NCBI GenBank assembly: GCA_004154925.1
Contig: QJNS01000333.1
Coordinates: 1-64,000, forward strand
Length of the DNA: 64,000 nucleotides
DNA from: Monosporascus cannonballus
Taxonomy: Eukaryota; Ascomycota; Sordariomycetes; Xylariales
Direction of reading: 5' to 3'
In this document: in pieces, positions 1 to 14,190 of the stretch
Position numbering within the stretch: position 1 is the stretch's first letter
Layout: the number at the start of each line of letters is the position of its first letter
The notes under the pieces: model-generated
The model's database searches: none
Told to the model about the DNA's origin: nothing
Seen by the model: the letters and a program-made list of their open reading frames with translations, nothing else
Program-made: the position numbers and the translations under genes

Positions 1-93
1 GGAAAAAAACAGGAAAAAAACAGGAAAAAAACAGGAAAAAAACAGGAAAAAAACAGGAAAAAAACAGAAAAAAAACAGGAAAAAAACAGGAAA
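1..93. repeat. 11-bp minisatellite (GGAAAAAAACA)n
   Basis: About eight near-perfect copies of an 11-bp purine-rich unit lie at the very start of the window. One copy has a G-to-A change that lengthens the A run. The array may continue to the left of the window. No coding potential is seen. Confidence 0.9.
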
Positions 94-299
94 ATACGGG
101 TACGTTTATTGTTATAACGGCGCCTGCCGGTAATACGCCTATTATACGCGCATAAGTACTGGCTTTGGTTAAGCAAATTTTTGATTTATTTTTGCCGTAA
201 ATATAATAATAATAGTAATAATACTTTTCTTAGTTTTTTTTAAAATATTTAAAAAATATTCGTTTGAGAAAATTTAAATTTAATAAAATGTTACATATT

Positions 300-3200
300 T
301 TATTTATTTTTGCGTTTTTTCAATTATATTTACCGTAAATCTTACAAATTAAAAAATAACTTAAAATATTTAAATTATAAATAATTAAATTACGTTAAAC
401 GATTTAAGGATTTACTTTTAATATAATTACACATTTTATATATTAATATAACGTAATTAAATATTTATTTTTTCGTTTTCCCTTGTTATAAATTTAATCG
501 TTTACTAATTATCGTAAAAAACTTTTTAAATTTAATTTAATATTAATTTTAAATTCCGAAATAAATATTTAAAAATTATAACCTTTTTAAATATATGCAT
601 TAACGGAAATAATTTAATTTTTATTATAAAAATCGTTATTATTACTTAATAAATTATTTTCTATACGATTAATTTTTTAATAAAAATTATTATATAACCT
701 TAAAAAAATCGTTACGTTTCGGGATTATCGGCAAATGGTACGTTTTTTACGATTAATAACGTTCGGGCTTCCATATTTTTACTTCCGTATATAATTACCA
801 GAAAATTTATATAATAAAAATAACAAATTACTTTAATAATTATTTTAATATATTTATTAAACGGATTAATTAGAAATTTTAATATTACAAAAATTAGGTA
901 AATTACGTTTAAACGAATTATTATTATCATATATAAAATAAAACTTACGCGTTTTTAATAATTTTTAATTTATTTCTTAAACGTTATTCTAATATTAAAA
1001 ATAAGTTTTTCAATTTTTAAAACTGTTAACGGTACGTAAATGCTTTTTTTAAACTTAAAATAAATAAAAATTTCTTAATATAAAAATTATAAATTACTTT
1101 CTTTTTAATTTATCCCGAATTATTCGAAAATTTAAAAATTAATTCCTTTCGTTTTGGTCTTTAACTTTATATATTCCTTTCAGTTTTAAAAATAATTTAT
1201 CGGGTTAACGTTAATTTTTTCGAAAATAAAAAAATAAATTATTAATACAAAATACAAGGACGAACGTACGCTATATATTATAAAATAAATATAGTTTTTT
1301 TAAAGGTACGGTAAACCTTAATATTTGTAAAATAAAAAAAATTCCCGACATTATAATACAAGTAAATCCTTAAGTCCATATAACGTTCGTTCGAATTTTA
1401 CGCATATTCCGCTTTTTTTAAAGTTATCGGGGAAAACGCAAATTACTTTGGTTTATTTTTCGTAAAAAATATTTAAAAAATTATTTTAATATCGAATTAA
1501 CAAATTTTAAAATCGAATTTAATAATTATAATTATAGCTATTTTAAAAAATTTAATCGCAAATATAATAACATAAATATTAATTAACGAATCGGCTTTTT
1601 AGCAATCGTTACGTACGTAAATACGTAATTTATAACGTTTTAGCCAGTGATTTTCATAAAATTTATATATAAAAACCTATTTTAAAGAAATTAATTTAAA
1701 CTTAACTTATATAATTTGTATTTTTTTCCATATTTCGCGTTTCTTAAACGCCTTAATCTTTTTTTAACATTCTTCTTAAAAGCTTACCTTAAAAAATACT
1801 TTTCGAAATTCTTTCAAAACTTAAATAGCTTAATTAATTAATCCTTATAAATTTTAAATTTACTAAATATTTCGCTTAACCTTTTAACGTTTTTTTGCAC
1901 TACCCTTACCACAATTATTATATAAAAAATATAAAGTTTTTCGTATCCTTATTTTATCACATATTATAATAATAGGAATAAATAATTAATTTTCTTTTAA
2001 TTTCGATTTAAGGCTAAGTATATTTTGCTACTTCCGTATATTACGGTAATATTTACCAAATAAACGCTATCGTTTTCAGTATTATTAGGATTTTTTTATT
2101 TTTGTAACTTTTTATTTTTGCAAATAAATGCTTACGGTTACTTTCTTTTACCTTTTTTTAGATATGGAAATACGAGAAACAAAGCTTTTTTAATTATCGA
2201 AAATTTTCTTATCTATTAAAATTCCGAGCCTAACTTTAAGTATATGTAAATAAGTTAATTTACCTATAATTCCCGTTAAATACATTTCCCGGAAAACTTC
2301 CTCCGTACTATTTTCCTCGCGGTAAGCTTACGGATATTTCGCGGACTTTATACTTTTAATAAATAGCTAAACCTCGGTTTTAACAAATAATTAAATTTTG
2401 CTTTTTTCAGCAATTCTCTGGACCTTATTTTCTGGATCAAAAATGCTTTTAAAAGTTAAAAGTCCATAATTAACTTTAGTTTTGCCCGCAAACTCTCTTA
2501 TTCTCAAATTCTAATTTTCCGGTTGGCCACTCGTCGAATTTTCAAACTTGAAATCAAAACTTTTTACATTTTCTAAAATATTATAATTAATATATAAATT
2601 ATCTTACACATTAAATATTTCGAAACTTAAATCTTTTTTTAATTAAGTTTTCAAAAATATGAAAATTTTATACGAACTTCCGGCTTATAACAAAAACAAA
2701 CACCTCCTTTTTTCCGTTTTCTAGCGAATAAAAATATTTTTATTAAATATAATATTACGCGTAATAACAACCTTACGGAATTCAGGTACCCATATTCGGT
2801 AAATATTAAAAGTTCGATACCTTACCAAATATCTGATATAAGCTTTCGGTTTAACTTTTTATACTTGCTTATTTATTCCTGCTTTTCGCTTTTTTATTAA
2901 CGGATACGTTCGTACGCCATATGCGAAAATCCCAAACTAATTAAGTTTAAAATCTGCGATAATCATATTATTTACGGCAGAGCTATATTAACGGAAATAT
3001 TACTTAAATTAATAACTAAATACCTTATTAAATAAAAATTAATCGTAAAAATAATTCGGGCTTATATTATATAATTACGTTATTACTTTTACTACTTTAA
3101 ACTAAAGCTTTTTAAAGAAATTTGCTTTTAAGCTTATTTTAAACACTTTATTAATTAAATTTTAGCTTATTCGTTCGTTTTTTCCCATAATATTTTTAAT

Positions 3201-3700
3201 ATATAAAGGCGAAAATTCAAATTTAAGTCCTTCTTTAATATATTATGCTTAATAAATTATATATCCGTTTATTACGATTATCCTAATATCGTTATCTTAC
3301 TTAATTTTGCAAATAAAAAACCTATATTATTTATATGTTTAATGTTTAAAATCCTTAATAACCCGGAACCTTATTTTTTAAATATAATTAATAATTAAAA
3401 AAACGAAAAACTTCTTATTATATTCGTTTTTAATTATTAGGAATTACCTAGAACTATCGTAACCTGCAAAATAATTAAAATAATCTTACGTAATACGCCA
3501 AAAGAATCTAAGGGCTTGGCTTTTTAATGAATGTCTTAAAATTACCTGAAAAATATACGTACGAATATAAGCCTTATATTTCCGGCGCGTTATCCCTTTT
3601 GTAATAACGTTCCTAACGTTTTTAATAAACGTTTTTAATATTACAGGTCTTAAATGCCTTAACCTTAAGTATTAAAAATCCTTTATTTTTATATAAGGGC
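300..3700 (-). pseudogene. Degenerate Copia-type retrotransposon pol (minus strand)
   Basis: Read on the minus strand, this AT-rich stretch keeps fragments in the order expected of Copia pol. Near 2738-2801 is a segment beginning RIWVPEFRKVV, which resembles the integrase-to-RT linker of Copia elements. At 712-930 is an open stretch ending near FADNPET that resembles the Copia RNase H region (the 'SxADNPDTRRS' motif of the family). Frames are broken throughout by stops that C-to-T and G-to-A changes would create. No LTR pair was identified, so both ends are approximate. The element cannot be functional. Confidence 0.6.
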
Positions 3701-5663
3701 GTAAATAATCTTTTAATTGCCTTTACAGCTTTCCCTTTTTTTTACTAATCGTCGGATATATCAAAATTTCAGTTAAACTTTGCGAAACTATTAATAAAAT
3801 ATTCGAATAAAAGGAAAACGGTTTATATTCGAAAAAACTAAGTTATATAATTATTAAAATTCTACAGAAATAACATTTTTCTTAATTTTTCCCATTTTTA
3901 AAAAATAATCCAAACCGTAATACCAGATTTTAATTTTACGAAATAACGCTTTTGAAATAATATTGACGAAAAGCTTTTTCCTTATTATTATTTTTTTAAA
4001 TATAAGATTATATTTTAATTTATTAAAGGTTTTATATAATATTTCTTTAATTATTTTTTCTTATATTATTAATCGTAAACGAAATAATATCTGTTTTTAT
4101 TATATCTTCCGTAATATTAAATATAAAAGTACTAAGGATAAATAGATTTCTAAAGTTTACCAAATACCTAACTTTATAATTATCGATTAAGATAAATTAA
4201 AACAAAAGGTATATATTGAAATAAATAATAATATAAATCCTTAAAACTGGATTAAGAAGATTAAAGATACGTAAATCCATAAACGCCGTAATAATATTAC
4301 CGAATTACATAATAAGGATAAGCGCTAATTATTTTATAATTTTTCGAATAATTTCTTTTTATTTAAGAAATTTTATAACGTTTTTACGAATTTTTTTTTA
4401 CTAATTATATTTAAACTGTTTATAAATCCCCCTAATATTTTTTTAATTTAAGTAACTAAACTTCCGGATAATTATCCCCGTAATCGTAAAGCGCAAATAA
4501 GCGTATTTGTTAGGTTCTCATAAATAAATCTTATTTAACGTAATTAGATAAAGATATTTATTTTTTAGGCGTATTTACTAAAATAAAATTTATATTAAAT
4601 TATAACAAAATATTTTTTAATTTGCGATCCTGGTAATATAATAACGAAAATCTTTAGTTCTTTAATTTCGGCCCTTAATTTGTTTTTATATCATATAGCC
4701 AAAATTCAATCCTTAAATTCTTTTAGGCTTATTATGGACTTATTAAAAGAATTATCCTTAATAAGGTTAATTAATTCCCGTTACTCCTAGTTTAATACGA
4801 AATATTTTTTACGGCGTTTAAGAAATCCTTTGCCGTAAATATCCTTTTAATTTTCTAAAAATTATAAACTTTTACTTTAGTATAAGTAACGTACTAAATT
4901 TAATGTTATTAATTATGCTTTATATGGCCTTTTTTAGTTAGGCGTAAGGTTTTACGATAATTTTCGCATACCGTCGAAATAGTATTTAGCAAAAAAAAGG
5001 ACGAATTAATTTTTTAATTTTTTGAGCAAATCCTGTACCGTAATTTTTCCTTAAATAACTAAGGTAATTTGGGCGTTTCTGAAAGTCTGGTTTTCTATTA
5101 TTACGTTAATCCATATTTAAATATTAAAATATCCAATATTAATTTTGGAAATTATCCGTTATTTTTTGCGTACGATTTTCGTAAGGCGTTCGATATTTCT
5201 ATCGTACTTTTTTTCGAGATTATTAGGGAATAACTTTTTGGGCTATTTTAAAGAAGGTTTATGTTAAGCGATATTAATATAAAAACTTTCTTAAAAAGCT
5301 AATATTTTTGCAAATTGTTTTTTCGTTTTAGCATTAGTTTTTGTAATATATTTCTTAATCGAAAGAATTTCCCGAAAATCTATAAAGCAATTTGCGTTAA
5401 GTGCATTAAGGTTTATAAAGTGCCATACGCCGCGTAAAATAACGTTAAATTGTAAGAAAAAGAACCAGCTAAGATAATTAAAATAATTTTTAAAAAATAC
5501 GTCCTTAAAAATAGGATTATCTGATATATTAATAGGTAATAAAGTATTTTAAATCAATAAATAAAAAGTTGCGATTAATGTAATTATAATTATCTTACGT
5601 AATTAAAATACCGGGTTTATAACTGTTATAATTAGGCTAATTACGAGAAAAGGTTGCATAAAA
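3700..5663. other. AT-rich unassigned stretch
   Basis: About 2 kb of RIP-like AT-rich DNA. The only open stretch is a 60-codon AT-rich frame at 3963-4145 with no recognisable domain. It may be the 5' (gag) part of the neighbouring Copia element or another decayed transposon. No motif supports either view. Confidence 0.5.
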
Positions 5664-5816
5664 TATGGGAAATAATAATTGTCTAATTAGAATTGAGCTC
5701 CAAAGAGCGGTAGCTAGAAAGCTCTCTATATACTGTGGGAGCGCCGGAATAAGGTTCTTCCGGGTGCTGTGGAGCTTGATGACTAACACAGATACCCCTA
5801 TTCCAAGACAATTTAT
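5664..5816. repeat. Dispersed LTR-like repeat, copy 1
   Basis: This segment matches 53497-53593 closely: both carry the shared block AAGCTCTCTATATACTGTGG and the flanking GCGCCGGAATAAGGTTCT. This copy is longer. It has inverted ends (ATAATTGTCT at 5675-5684 and AGACAATTTAT at 5806-5816). The inferred left end is TGTGGGA, RIP-changed here to TATGGGA. It may be a short solo LTR or a MITE. Confidence 0.65.
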
Positions 5817-6261
5817 AAACTGCTAAAGAATTAAATTTGACTTATAGACGAATTCTGCTTTAAAATATACGTACATAATATAAAAAATAATATCGAATAC
5901 AATTAATAATTTATAGAGTTTATTAAATGAATAAAACTAGATATAATTTTATAGTCGAAAAACTATATTTGTTTTTAAATACGTAATAATATTTTATTTA
6001 TTAAATATACTTTGAAATTCGAAGAAGTTAATACGATAAATTAAATAATTAATATTTTCGATATAAGAATTAAAAATAAATAAATTTCAAATTAACATTT
6101 TATAGGATATATTTTATAATATCTTTAAATACGGAAAGTTTTGAAAAAGCTATATTTATTTTACAAAATAAGTTTTACAATTAATATGTTTAATAATTAA
6201 ATATATATATATTTATTTTTAAAAATTATTTATAGAAATAATATATCGTAAGAATATAGCC
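5817..6261. other. AT-rich unassigned stretch
   Basis: AT-rich, heavily stop-littered sequence between two short repeats. No gene, RNA or transposon motif was recognised. Confidence 0.5.
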
Positions 6262-6411
6262 TGTCACGGCGCTGTACGTCTCTTAGGTTTCTGGAAGATA
6301 TTCTGTTGTTGCACGAGGAAGAAAGAAGAGAGCTATCTAGTAAGCGCGTAGCGCTTATATATATATAGCGAAACGGCGGCTTAAATAAGCCGCTTTGCTA
6401 GTGCCGTAACA
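6262..6411. mobile_element. 150-bp TG...CA solo LTR, copy 1
   Basis: Exactly 150 bp, starting TGTCACGGCGCT and ending AGTGCCGTAACA, so the ends are 12-bp imperfect inverted repeats with TG/CA termini. Flanks TAGCC (left) and TAACC (right) differ by one G-to-A, consistent with a 5-bp target duplication later hit by RIP. The interior has two palindromes, AGCGCGTAGCGCTT and GCGGCTTAAATAAGCCGC. Nearly identical copies lie at 13467-13616, and as the two LTRs of the element at 30947-36716. Confidence 0.85.
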
Positions 6412-6570
6412 TAACCTTTATAAAAATAAGGCTGGTAGCTGCCCAGCTACCGATCAGTTACCGACTTATTTACTAATATAAATTTACTATTCGGCAACTA
6501 ATTGGAAACGCTAGATGGAAATAACTTAATATACTTATTTTTTAGAATACGCTTTACGATTGGTCGAAAA

Positions 6571-6957
6571 TATTACAACCTAACAAGCCACGGCCTCCAG
6601 GAACGGTCGTAACGGAAAAGGCCAAGAAAACTATATAGATCAGGTCACGTAATGGATCACCAACTCACTGGTGGTAAGCTAATGAGCCGGATTACCAACT
6701 CACTGGTGGTAAGCCAATAAGCCGGATCATTAACTTACTGGTGGTAATCCAGCTAAAGGAAAAAGATATATATGCTTATTATTTCCATAATCTAAATAAT
6801 ACTAGTTTACAATATAATTTTGTTACTTAAGGTATCCTTAGCATTACGAAACGTAATACCTTATTATATTTATTATTCAAATTCCTATAATATTTTTACC
6901 AATATAAACCCGTCAATTTTAGATTTAATAATTAATTAAACTTTATAACTCGTTATA
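6571..6957 (+). repeat. 5' LTR of Gypsy element 1
   Basis: 387 bp, pairing with 12901-13287. It contains about three imperfect 38-bp tandem repeats (around 6650-6755) built on CCAACTCACTGGTGGTAAGC. It ends with the conserved backbone shared by all the large LTRs here. Confidence 0.9.
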
Positions 6958-9900
6958 TATTACAAATTTTTATTTAATAATACCGTTAAATTTTAAATAA
7001 TACTTAATATTGTTAAAATATCGACCAGCATTTAAAAAACCCTTATTTAATAACTTTAAGCTTGAATTCGGGAACTGGAAAAAAAAGTTCGACAACTTAG
7101 GGCTACGTTACCTGCCTAACCCTTTTTCGTTCGCATAAAGCCAAAAAAATCAGAACCTTACGATGAAAAAAGTAACCCTTAGATTTTTTTAACTTAGGCA
7201 CAAATTTATTTTCGTTTTTTAAACCTTAATAACCCAACAAATATAATCTTAACAATAAGAACATACTTAATAGGAAATATAATTAATTAATTTGAACCTA
7301 TTATAAAAACTTTTTTAAAAATAAAAAAAAATAAAGAGGATTTTATTAACGAGATTTTTTTAACTTATACCAATTTTAAAAATAAAATGCGCAATAATTT
7401 CGGTAATCCGGATAAAAACAATTTACGGCTTAGTAATTTTTATAATTCCGATAAAAAGGATTTATATCTAAATACGTTATAACCTTTAAAAATCTTACGG
7501 CTAAGACCAAATGGAAAAATAACGAAATTAACGTTTTTATTAATATATTTTATAAAAAATTAAAAAATAATATAAAAAATAAGATTATTCGGATTAAGTA
7601 ATTAATTGCCCTGGACCGGTATATCGTAAAAGTAATTAAGATTAATAATTAACAATTTGAAAAATGACAGGAAAAAAAAGATAATATGTTTTACGTTCGA
7701 GATATAATAAATCCAATTAGAGGAAAAAATGAGATGTACCCTTTACTTTTTACGGAACGGCATTAGGACCTATGGAACTCGGCGTTACCTACAGACAGGA
7801 TTGGAGCTAGATTAAATACTTCAATTACGGCAAAATGAGATACAAGGCCTACAAGTACAAAAAACCGAAAAAGCCATAATAGGATAACTGGACCCCTATA
7901 CTGGAAAAATAAGCCAGAAATAATAAAGGAAATAATAACAAAATTATTAACATAATCCAAGCTAAATACGCATCAGGCCTTAAGCAAAAGGTTTAATAAG
8001 GATTATTACGATAAAAAATTCGATAAAAGATATAAAAAGCCAAAAAGCTGATTTAACAAATATCGCAAGCATAATAAGAAGTATTATAAACATAATTACG
8101 CGAATATTAAGGCTAAATAAAGGAAATTTGTCCCGGAACCTTTAATTAATATGGCAGAATATACGCCATATATTATCGACGACGAAAATATCCCAATTAC
8201 GAAAAATGGAAATAATATATTTATATACGAATTACCCGTATATATTATAAAAGATTCGATTTTCTAAACCGAACCGGGCATAACAAAAATAATAAGCAAT
8301 AATACCGATAATTTCGAACCATAACCCCAAGAAATATCCAGCAATTAGCCGCAATAAAAAGTTGGCCCGAAAAAAAATAATACCCGTAAGAAAACATTTT
8401 TTGTTATTATGGATGGTATAATTATTAAACGAAAAAAAAGTTAATTTAGCGTACGGTAAAAAAGCATTATCAGAAAGCTACTACGGATTTTTATTTCGAA
8501 TTAGTATTTACGGCAAATTTTCGCAAAAAGAAAGTTATCAAAAAAATACGTTAATTTACAGAAGATCTTTGGAACGACAGTTAAGACGACATATAATAGG
8601 ATGTAATCGTAAATATAAAAAAACAATTCGTTCGATAAAGAAAAAAATTACAAAAAAATTAGGAATAATTAATACGGTTCGAAGGAATAATATGCCGGCA
8701 ATAATAACGAATATAACAACTTAACGCGTTAAACGAAGAAATATAAATAAGGCTTAATAAATTCGAATAAAAATTAAAAGAAAAAAATTACTTATAAAAA
8801 AGCTGCAAAATAACGAAACTCAAAAAAATTAAAAAGAACTTTGAAGAAAAGTTTTAAACGTAACGATAAAAAACGTTAATAACTTTATCACTTTAGAAAT
8901 ACAAATCGGAACGTATTAGTATATCGTAATAATAAACTGCGGAATTCTGGGCGGAAATTATATTGCACCAAATATAATTAATAAACTTAAATTACCATAA
9001 AGATATAAGTTAAAACCTTATATAATAACGAATGCCGAAAATCAGGAATTCGTTTACGATAATAAAAAAATTATATGCGAAATTAATTACTTTAAAGTTT
9101 TTATCAAAAAACGATATTAAACGGTTAATTTCGACATTATTTTACTTAAAAATTACGATATAATCTTAGGATTATTATAAATATGCCAATACGGAATTTT
9201 GATTAACGGCGGAACTGGCCAGATAAAATTCGTTTTATTCTTTATTAATAAATAAAAAAAGAAAAAATTAAAAATTTAATATTCGATTGATAATGACGAC
9301 GAATACAGGTATAAAGATATAACAAATACCTTACCACCAAAAGAAATAAGATATAAGAAAAAAAATAGGCATTAAAGAAAAATATAACGTATTATTATTA
9401 TTATTAAAACGAAATTAAGGTAACTAAATAACGATTTAAAATAATAAGAATAATAACCCAAAAAGTTAAAAAATTTAATTAATATATTATTATAATATTA
9501 TAAATATAAATAGCTTTTCAGAAAAGAACTTAATATAAAATTACCAGAACATAACGAATAAAATTATAAAATAATTTTTAAAGAAAAATTTTCGACGAAA
9601 TTTAACTTTATTTATAACCTTAACGGAAATAAGTTACATATTTTCAAAGAATATTTGAAAAATCGGTTATAAAAAATGGTTTTAACTTTCGAAATCATTA
9701 ATAGGATACCTAATATTTTTCGTACCAAAAAAATAAGAAATTACGATTTATGGTTAATTATTAATAATTAAACGATATTATAATCAAAAATCGAATACTA
9801 TTATCTTTAATTACGGAAATAAAAAACCGATTTTACGGAACCAAATAATTCATAATATTTGATTTTTAAAATAAATATAACCTTATTAGGATTAAAAAAA

Positions 9901-12900
9901 TACAAATAGAAAATAACCTTTAAAACAAAATACGGACTATTTAAGTATTTTGTTATACCAATAGGATTTACGAACGCGCTAACGACCTTTTAGCAGATAA
10001 TAAACTATATATTACGAAAATACCTTAACGTTTTCGTTATTTGTTATCTCGACGACATTGTTATCTTCTTAGAAATAAAAAAAACATACGCAAAATACGT
10101 TTATAAAATTTTTTAAATTTTATAAGACGCAAAGTTACTTATTAATATAAAAAAAATAATTTCATATACAGGAACTGGAATATCTAGAACATATTATTAC
10201 CCCAGAACATATCAGAATAGACCCTAAAAAATCGCTATAATCCCAAAATGGTAAACGCCAATAATAGTTAAAAAAATATAAGTATTCCTTAAATTTGTTA
10301 ATTATTATAGGAAATTTATTCGAAATTTTAGCAAAATAACTATGCCTTTAACAAATCTTACAAAAAAAAGAATTTAAATAAACGCCAAATACAGAAAAAG
10401 CATTTTAGGATATTAAGAATATAATTACCAGCAAACCAATATTAATTATATACGATTTAAACCGTTCCGTTAAACTAAAAACCGATATTTTGGATTACGC
10501 GTTAAGCGCAATAATCGGATAACGAAATAATTAAGGCAAATTACATCCTATTATATTCTTTTCATACAAATTAAAAAAAGCCAAATTTAATTATGGCATT
10601 CCAAATAAAGAATTTATGGCCATTATTATGGGATTTCGAGAATTTAAGTATTTCTTAAAAGAAAGTTTATACCAAATTAAGGTTTATACGGATTACCAAA
10701 ATTTTACCCGATTTACTACGACCAGGAAGCTTATAAAACGATAATTAAAATATGCGAAAAAATTGGCGAATTTCGATTTCGTTATTATTTACAAGAAAAA
10801 ATCAGAAAATGGCAAAGCAAACATTTTAAACAGGCGATTAAATTTCGAAAAGAAATTAGTTAAAATTAACCATATAATTTTTGATATTATTACAAAAAGA
10901 TATTTACGCTTACGACAAATTACGACAATTCGGGTAGTACCTTACGATATATACCAGAAAATTTAATAATATAACGATAATCTCCCAAAAAACCAAAAAA
11001 CGGACAAAATACAAATTCCAGAAAAATACCGGAAGGATCTAATACAAAAAAATACGAACATCAGTTATATAGATATTTAGGGATTTACAATACTATAAAA
11101 CGATTTTGATACGCATATTCCTTTCTTAAAATAAAATCAAAAGTACAGAAAATTATATGGCAATACGATATTTGCGCTAAAATAAAAACTCGACGACATA
11201 AGCTATACGGAAAATTACAGCCATTACCAGTTATAAAGCAACCATAATATTTAGTTATATTTAATTTTATTATTAAACTTTTTATATTAAAAAATCCAGC
11301 GACGGGAATATATTACGACAGTATTTTCGTAATTATCGACCGATTTACGAAATTTTCCTATTTCTTGCTATATTATAAGGATACAAACGCCGAATAATTA
11401 ACATACATTTTCTTTAAACATATTTTCAATATATACGGATTACCTATAAAAATTATATCAAATAAAAGATTAATATTTGCATTTAAATTTTGGGAAGGCT
11501 TTATAATATAAATCGGCCTAAACCATAAATTATTTAACGTATTTAAACCATAAACGGATAAATAAATAAAACGAATAAATCAAATTTTAAAAATTTATTT
11601 ACGATATTATATTAATTATAAACAAAATAATTAAATTAAAAAATTACTAATTATATACTTAACTTATAATACCAATTATTATAAAAGTATCAAAATAATA
11701 CTTACGAACGCAAATTTTGGTTTTATTCCAAAAATTTACAGAAAAATACGTAATAACGATTTAATTAATATCAAAATAATTTTTACGTTAAAATAATTAC
11801 GACAGTTATATTAAGAAATAAAGATAAAATTAAAATTCGTACGAAACTAAATAAGTAAATATTATAATTAAAAAAGATTAAAAGGACTAATTTTCGAAAA
11901 AGGAAAAATAATTTGTTTCGCCATAAAAAACATTTAAACAAAACGACCTTACAAAAAATTCGATTTTAAGTATATCAATCCATATAAAATCGCCAAAACA
12001 ATCTTAAAAAATAATTATTAATTAAAATTATTATCAAAAGTTAAACTATATTTAATTTTTTATATTTATTTATTCGAATTAATAGCAAATATAATTAAAT
12101 ATATATAATATAAAACGATATGAAAATAAAAAACGAATAAATATATAAAATAAAAGAAATCTTCGATATACGAAAATAAAACGGACTTATTTAATACCTA
12201 ATCAAATAAAAAAAGTATCCGGATTCCGAAAATATCTACGAATACGCCAAAAACCTTATTAACGCCTAGCGCCTGTTAAAAAACTTTTATTAATAACGGC
12301 GGAACCACCCGAAATAATAATATCCTAATCCATAAGATCCAAAAAAGAAAGTTCTTAGTTTACCGTATTCCAATTAATAACGTCCACCTTTTTTAAGGCC
12401 TAAACCTTAACTACAAATTTTGATTTTAACTATGCAAAATCGTTAAAATTATTTAAGGATTAAAGGGCGTAATTAACAAATTTCGCATCCTAAAATTAAT
12501 GGTGTTAGCGTTAACGATATATGCAAAAAAAAACGCGTAAAAGTTTTAAACAAAAATTTTTCGGCCGTTAGCTTTTTCTTTTTTAATTTTTTCGATTCTG
12601 CGATATGGCGATTAATCATAAAAATAAAAGTTTTTATCCCGTTATACGAACGACCTTAACGGATATATTCCTTATAACGAAAAACTTTATCTATTATTTG
12701 GTAATTAAATTATCGAACAAAATAAAAAAAAAGGTATTACGTCAAAACCTTTAAATTTAATTAAATTAATTAGGGCAAATCGTTACTCGGATTTACGAAA
12801 ACGACGTTTAGATATACCGGAAAACATGTTAAAAGTATGCAAAAAAAACTTACTAAAAAAAAAGAAATCTTAAGGACAAGATTTTGGAAAAAGGAGATCG
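6958..12900 (+). pseudogene. RIP-inactivated gag-pol of Gypsy element 1
   Basis: Recognisable by eye are three parts. A nucleocapsid zinc knuckle near 7811-7860 has all three cysteines and the histidine read as tyrosine. RT follows with YLDDIVIF at 10045-10068. The RNase H tail near 10763 keeps the family-like 'FDFVIIY...SENGKANIL' pattern. Integrase-like residues 'DRFTKF' lie near 11338-11355. No continuous reading frame remains. The open piece at 10763-10966 is only a surviving fragment. Confidence 0.85.
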
Positions 12901-13287
12901 TATTACAACCTAACAAGCCACGGCCTCCAGGAACGGTCGTAACGGAAAAGGCCAAGAAAATTATGTGGATTAGATTACGTAATAGATTACCAACTTACTG
13001 ATGGTAAGCCAGTAAGCCGGATCACCAACTTACTGGTAGTAAGCCAATGAACCGGATTACCAACTTATTGGTAATGATCCAGTTAAAAAAAATATATATA
13101 TACGCTTATTATTTTCATAATCCAGATAATACTAGCTTATAATATAACTTCGTTACCCAAAGCACCCTTGGCATTACGAGACGTAACACCTTATTATACC
13201 TATTGCTCAGATTCTCACGATACTTCTGCTAACATAAACCCGTCGACTTAAGGTTTAATAATTTGTTAAACCCTATAGCTCGTTACA
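12901..13287 (+). repeat. 3' LTR of Gypsy element 1
   Basis: 387 bp, the same length as the 5' LTR. It is less RIP-damaged at its end (GCTCGTTACA against AACTCGTTATA). The tandem GGTAAGCCA cassette is also present. Confidence 0.9.
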
Positions 13288-13466
13288 GAAAATTACTTTA
13301 CCTTAATTTATAGCTGTTTATTATTTTACAATTTTTGTATTTTTACTATAGAAAGTAACGCGATAATTACTAGAAAAAAAGTTCGCCGATTGCAAAACGA
13401 ACTTAGGTAATTAATCGAAAAGACCGCCGATCGGAATTTAACCGACGAATGATCGATTACGGTACG

Positions 13467-13616
13467 TGTCACGGCGCTATACGTCTCTTGGGTTTCTGGA
13501 AGATATTCTGTTGTTGCACGAGGAAGAAAGAAGAGAGCTATCTAGCAAGCGCGTAGCGCTTGCATATATATAGCGAAACGGCGGCTTAAATAAGCCGCTT
13601 TGCTAGTGCTGTAACA
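13467..13616. mobile_element. 150-bp TG...CA solo LTR, copy 2
   Basis: 150 bp with the same ends and internal palindromes as 6262-6411. It is flanked by a perfect 5-bp duplication, GTACG at 13462-13466 and 13617-13621. Its own duplication shows it inserted independently and is not one LTR of a pair with 6262-6411. Confidence 0.92.
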
Positions 13617-13767
13617 GTACGAGAATAAGTGAAAAAACTTATAACGAAGTTTTAACGGGCAAAGGATTATAGTTCCCGGGATTCCGAATTATCATATATA
13701 TAATAAGGATGCGTTCCGAAAACTATTAGTTAAACGATCGAAAAACGGACGTAATATAACGATTATA

Positions 13768-14190
13768 TGTTATGACTCAACCAAGAAAGGGTCTCGGAAA
13801 CGATCACTTGGTAATCGAAATAGGACCCAAGTGGGTCAGAATCACGTGATATGGATCCGAAGTGATCCAAGGGATTTAACAAGATCTATACAGTTATCCG
13901 ATATGAATACGAAATGATTTAAGGGATTTAACGAGATCTATGCAATTATCCGATATGGATCTGGAATAACTTAAGAGATTTAACGGGATTTAGGAAAAGA
14001 TATATACATTTATTATTTCTATAATTTAAATAATCTTAGTTTGTAATATAATATTATTACTTAAGGTACTTGTAATATTACGAAACGTAATACGTTATTA
14101 TATTTATTATTTAGATTTTTACGATATTTTTGCCAATATAAATTTATACGATTAAAGTTGAATAATTGGTTAAACCCCTTAGTTATTATA
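13768..14190 (+). repeat. 5' LTR of Gypsy element 2
   Basis: 423 bp, starting TGTTATGACTCAACC. It carries about three tandem units of roughly 50 bp built on GGATTTAACGAGATCTAT. The end AGTTATTATA corresponds to AGCCGTCACA in the right LTR after C-to-T and G-to-A changes. Confidence 0.88.

Larger units (their letters stand above)
6571..13287 (+). mobile_element. Complete Gypsy-type LTR retrotransposon 1
   Basis: A 6.7-kb element with two 387-bp LTRs (6571-6957 and 12901-13287) and a perfect 5-bp target duplication, GAAAA at 6566-6570 and 13288-13292. Just before the right LTR is a purine-rich tract ending GGAGATCG, the expected polypurine tract. The interior keeps, on the plus strand, a RIP-damaged zinc knuckle (about 7811-7860), the RT motif YLDDIVIF (10045-10068), an RNase H end (about 10763-10840), an integrase core around 11330-11600 and a chromodomain-like tail near 12120-12290. 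This gag-protease-RT-RNaseH-IN order is that of Metaviridae chromoviruses. Many stops make it inactive. Confidence 0.92.

Noticed and set aside
1..93. CRISPR-like array
   Set aside because: The repeat is an 11-bp low-complexity tandem with no spacers, in a eukaryotic context.
6262..13616. The two 150-bp repeats as LTRs of a single 7.4-kb element
   Set aside because: Each copy has its own matching 5-bp flanks (TAGCC/TAACC and GTACG/GTACG), and a complete Gypsy element with its own GAAAA duplication lies between them.
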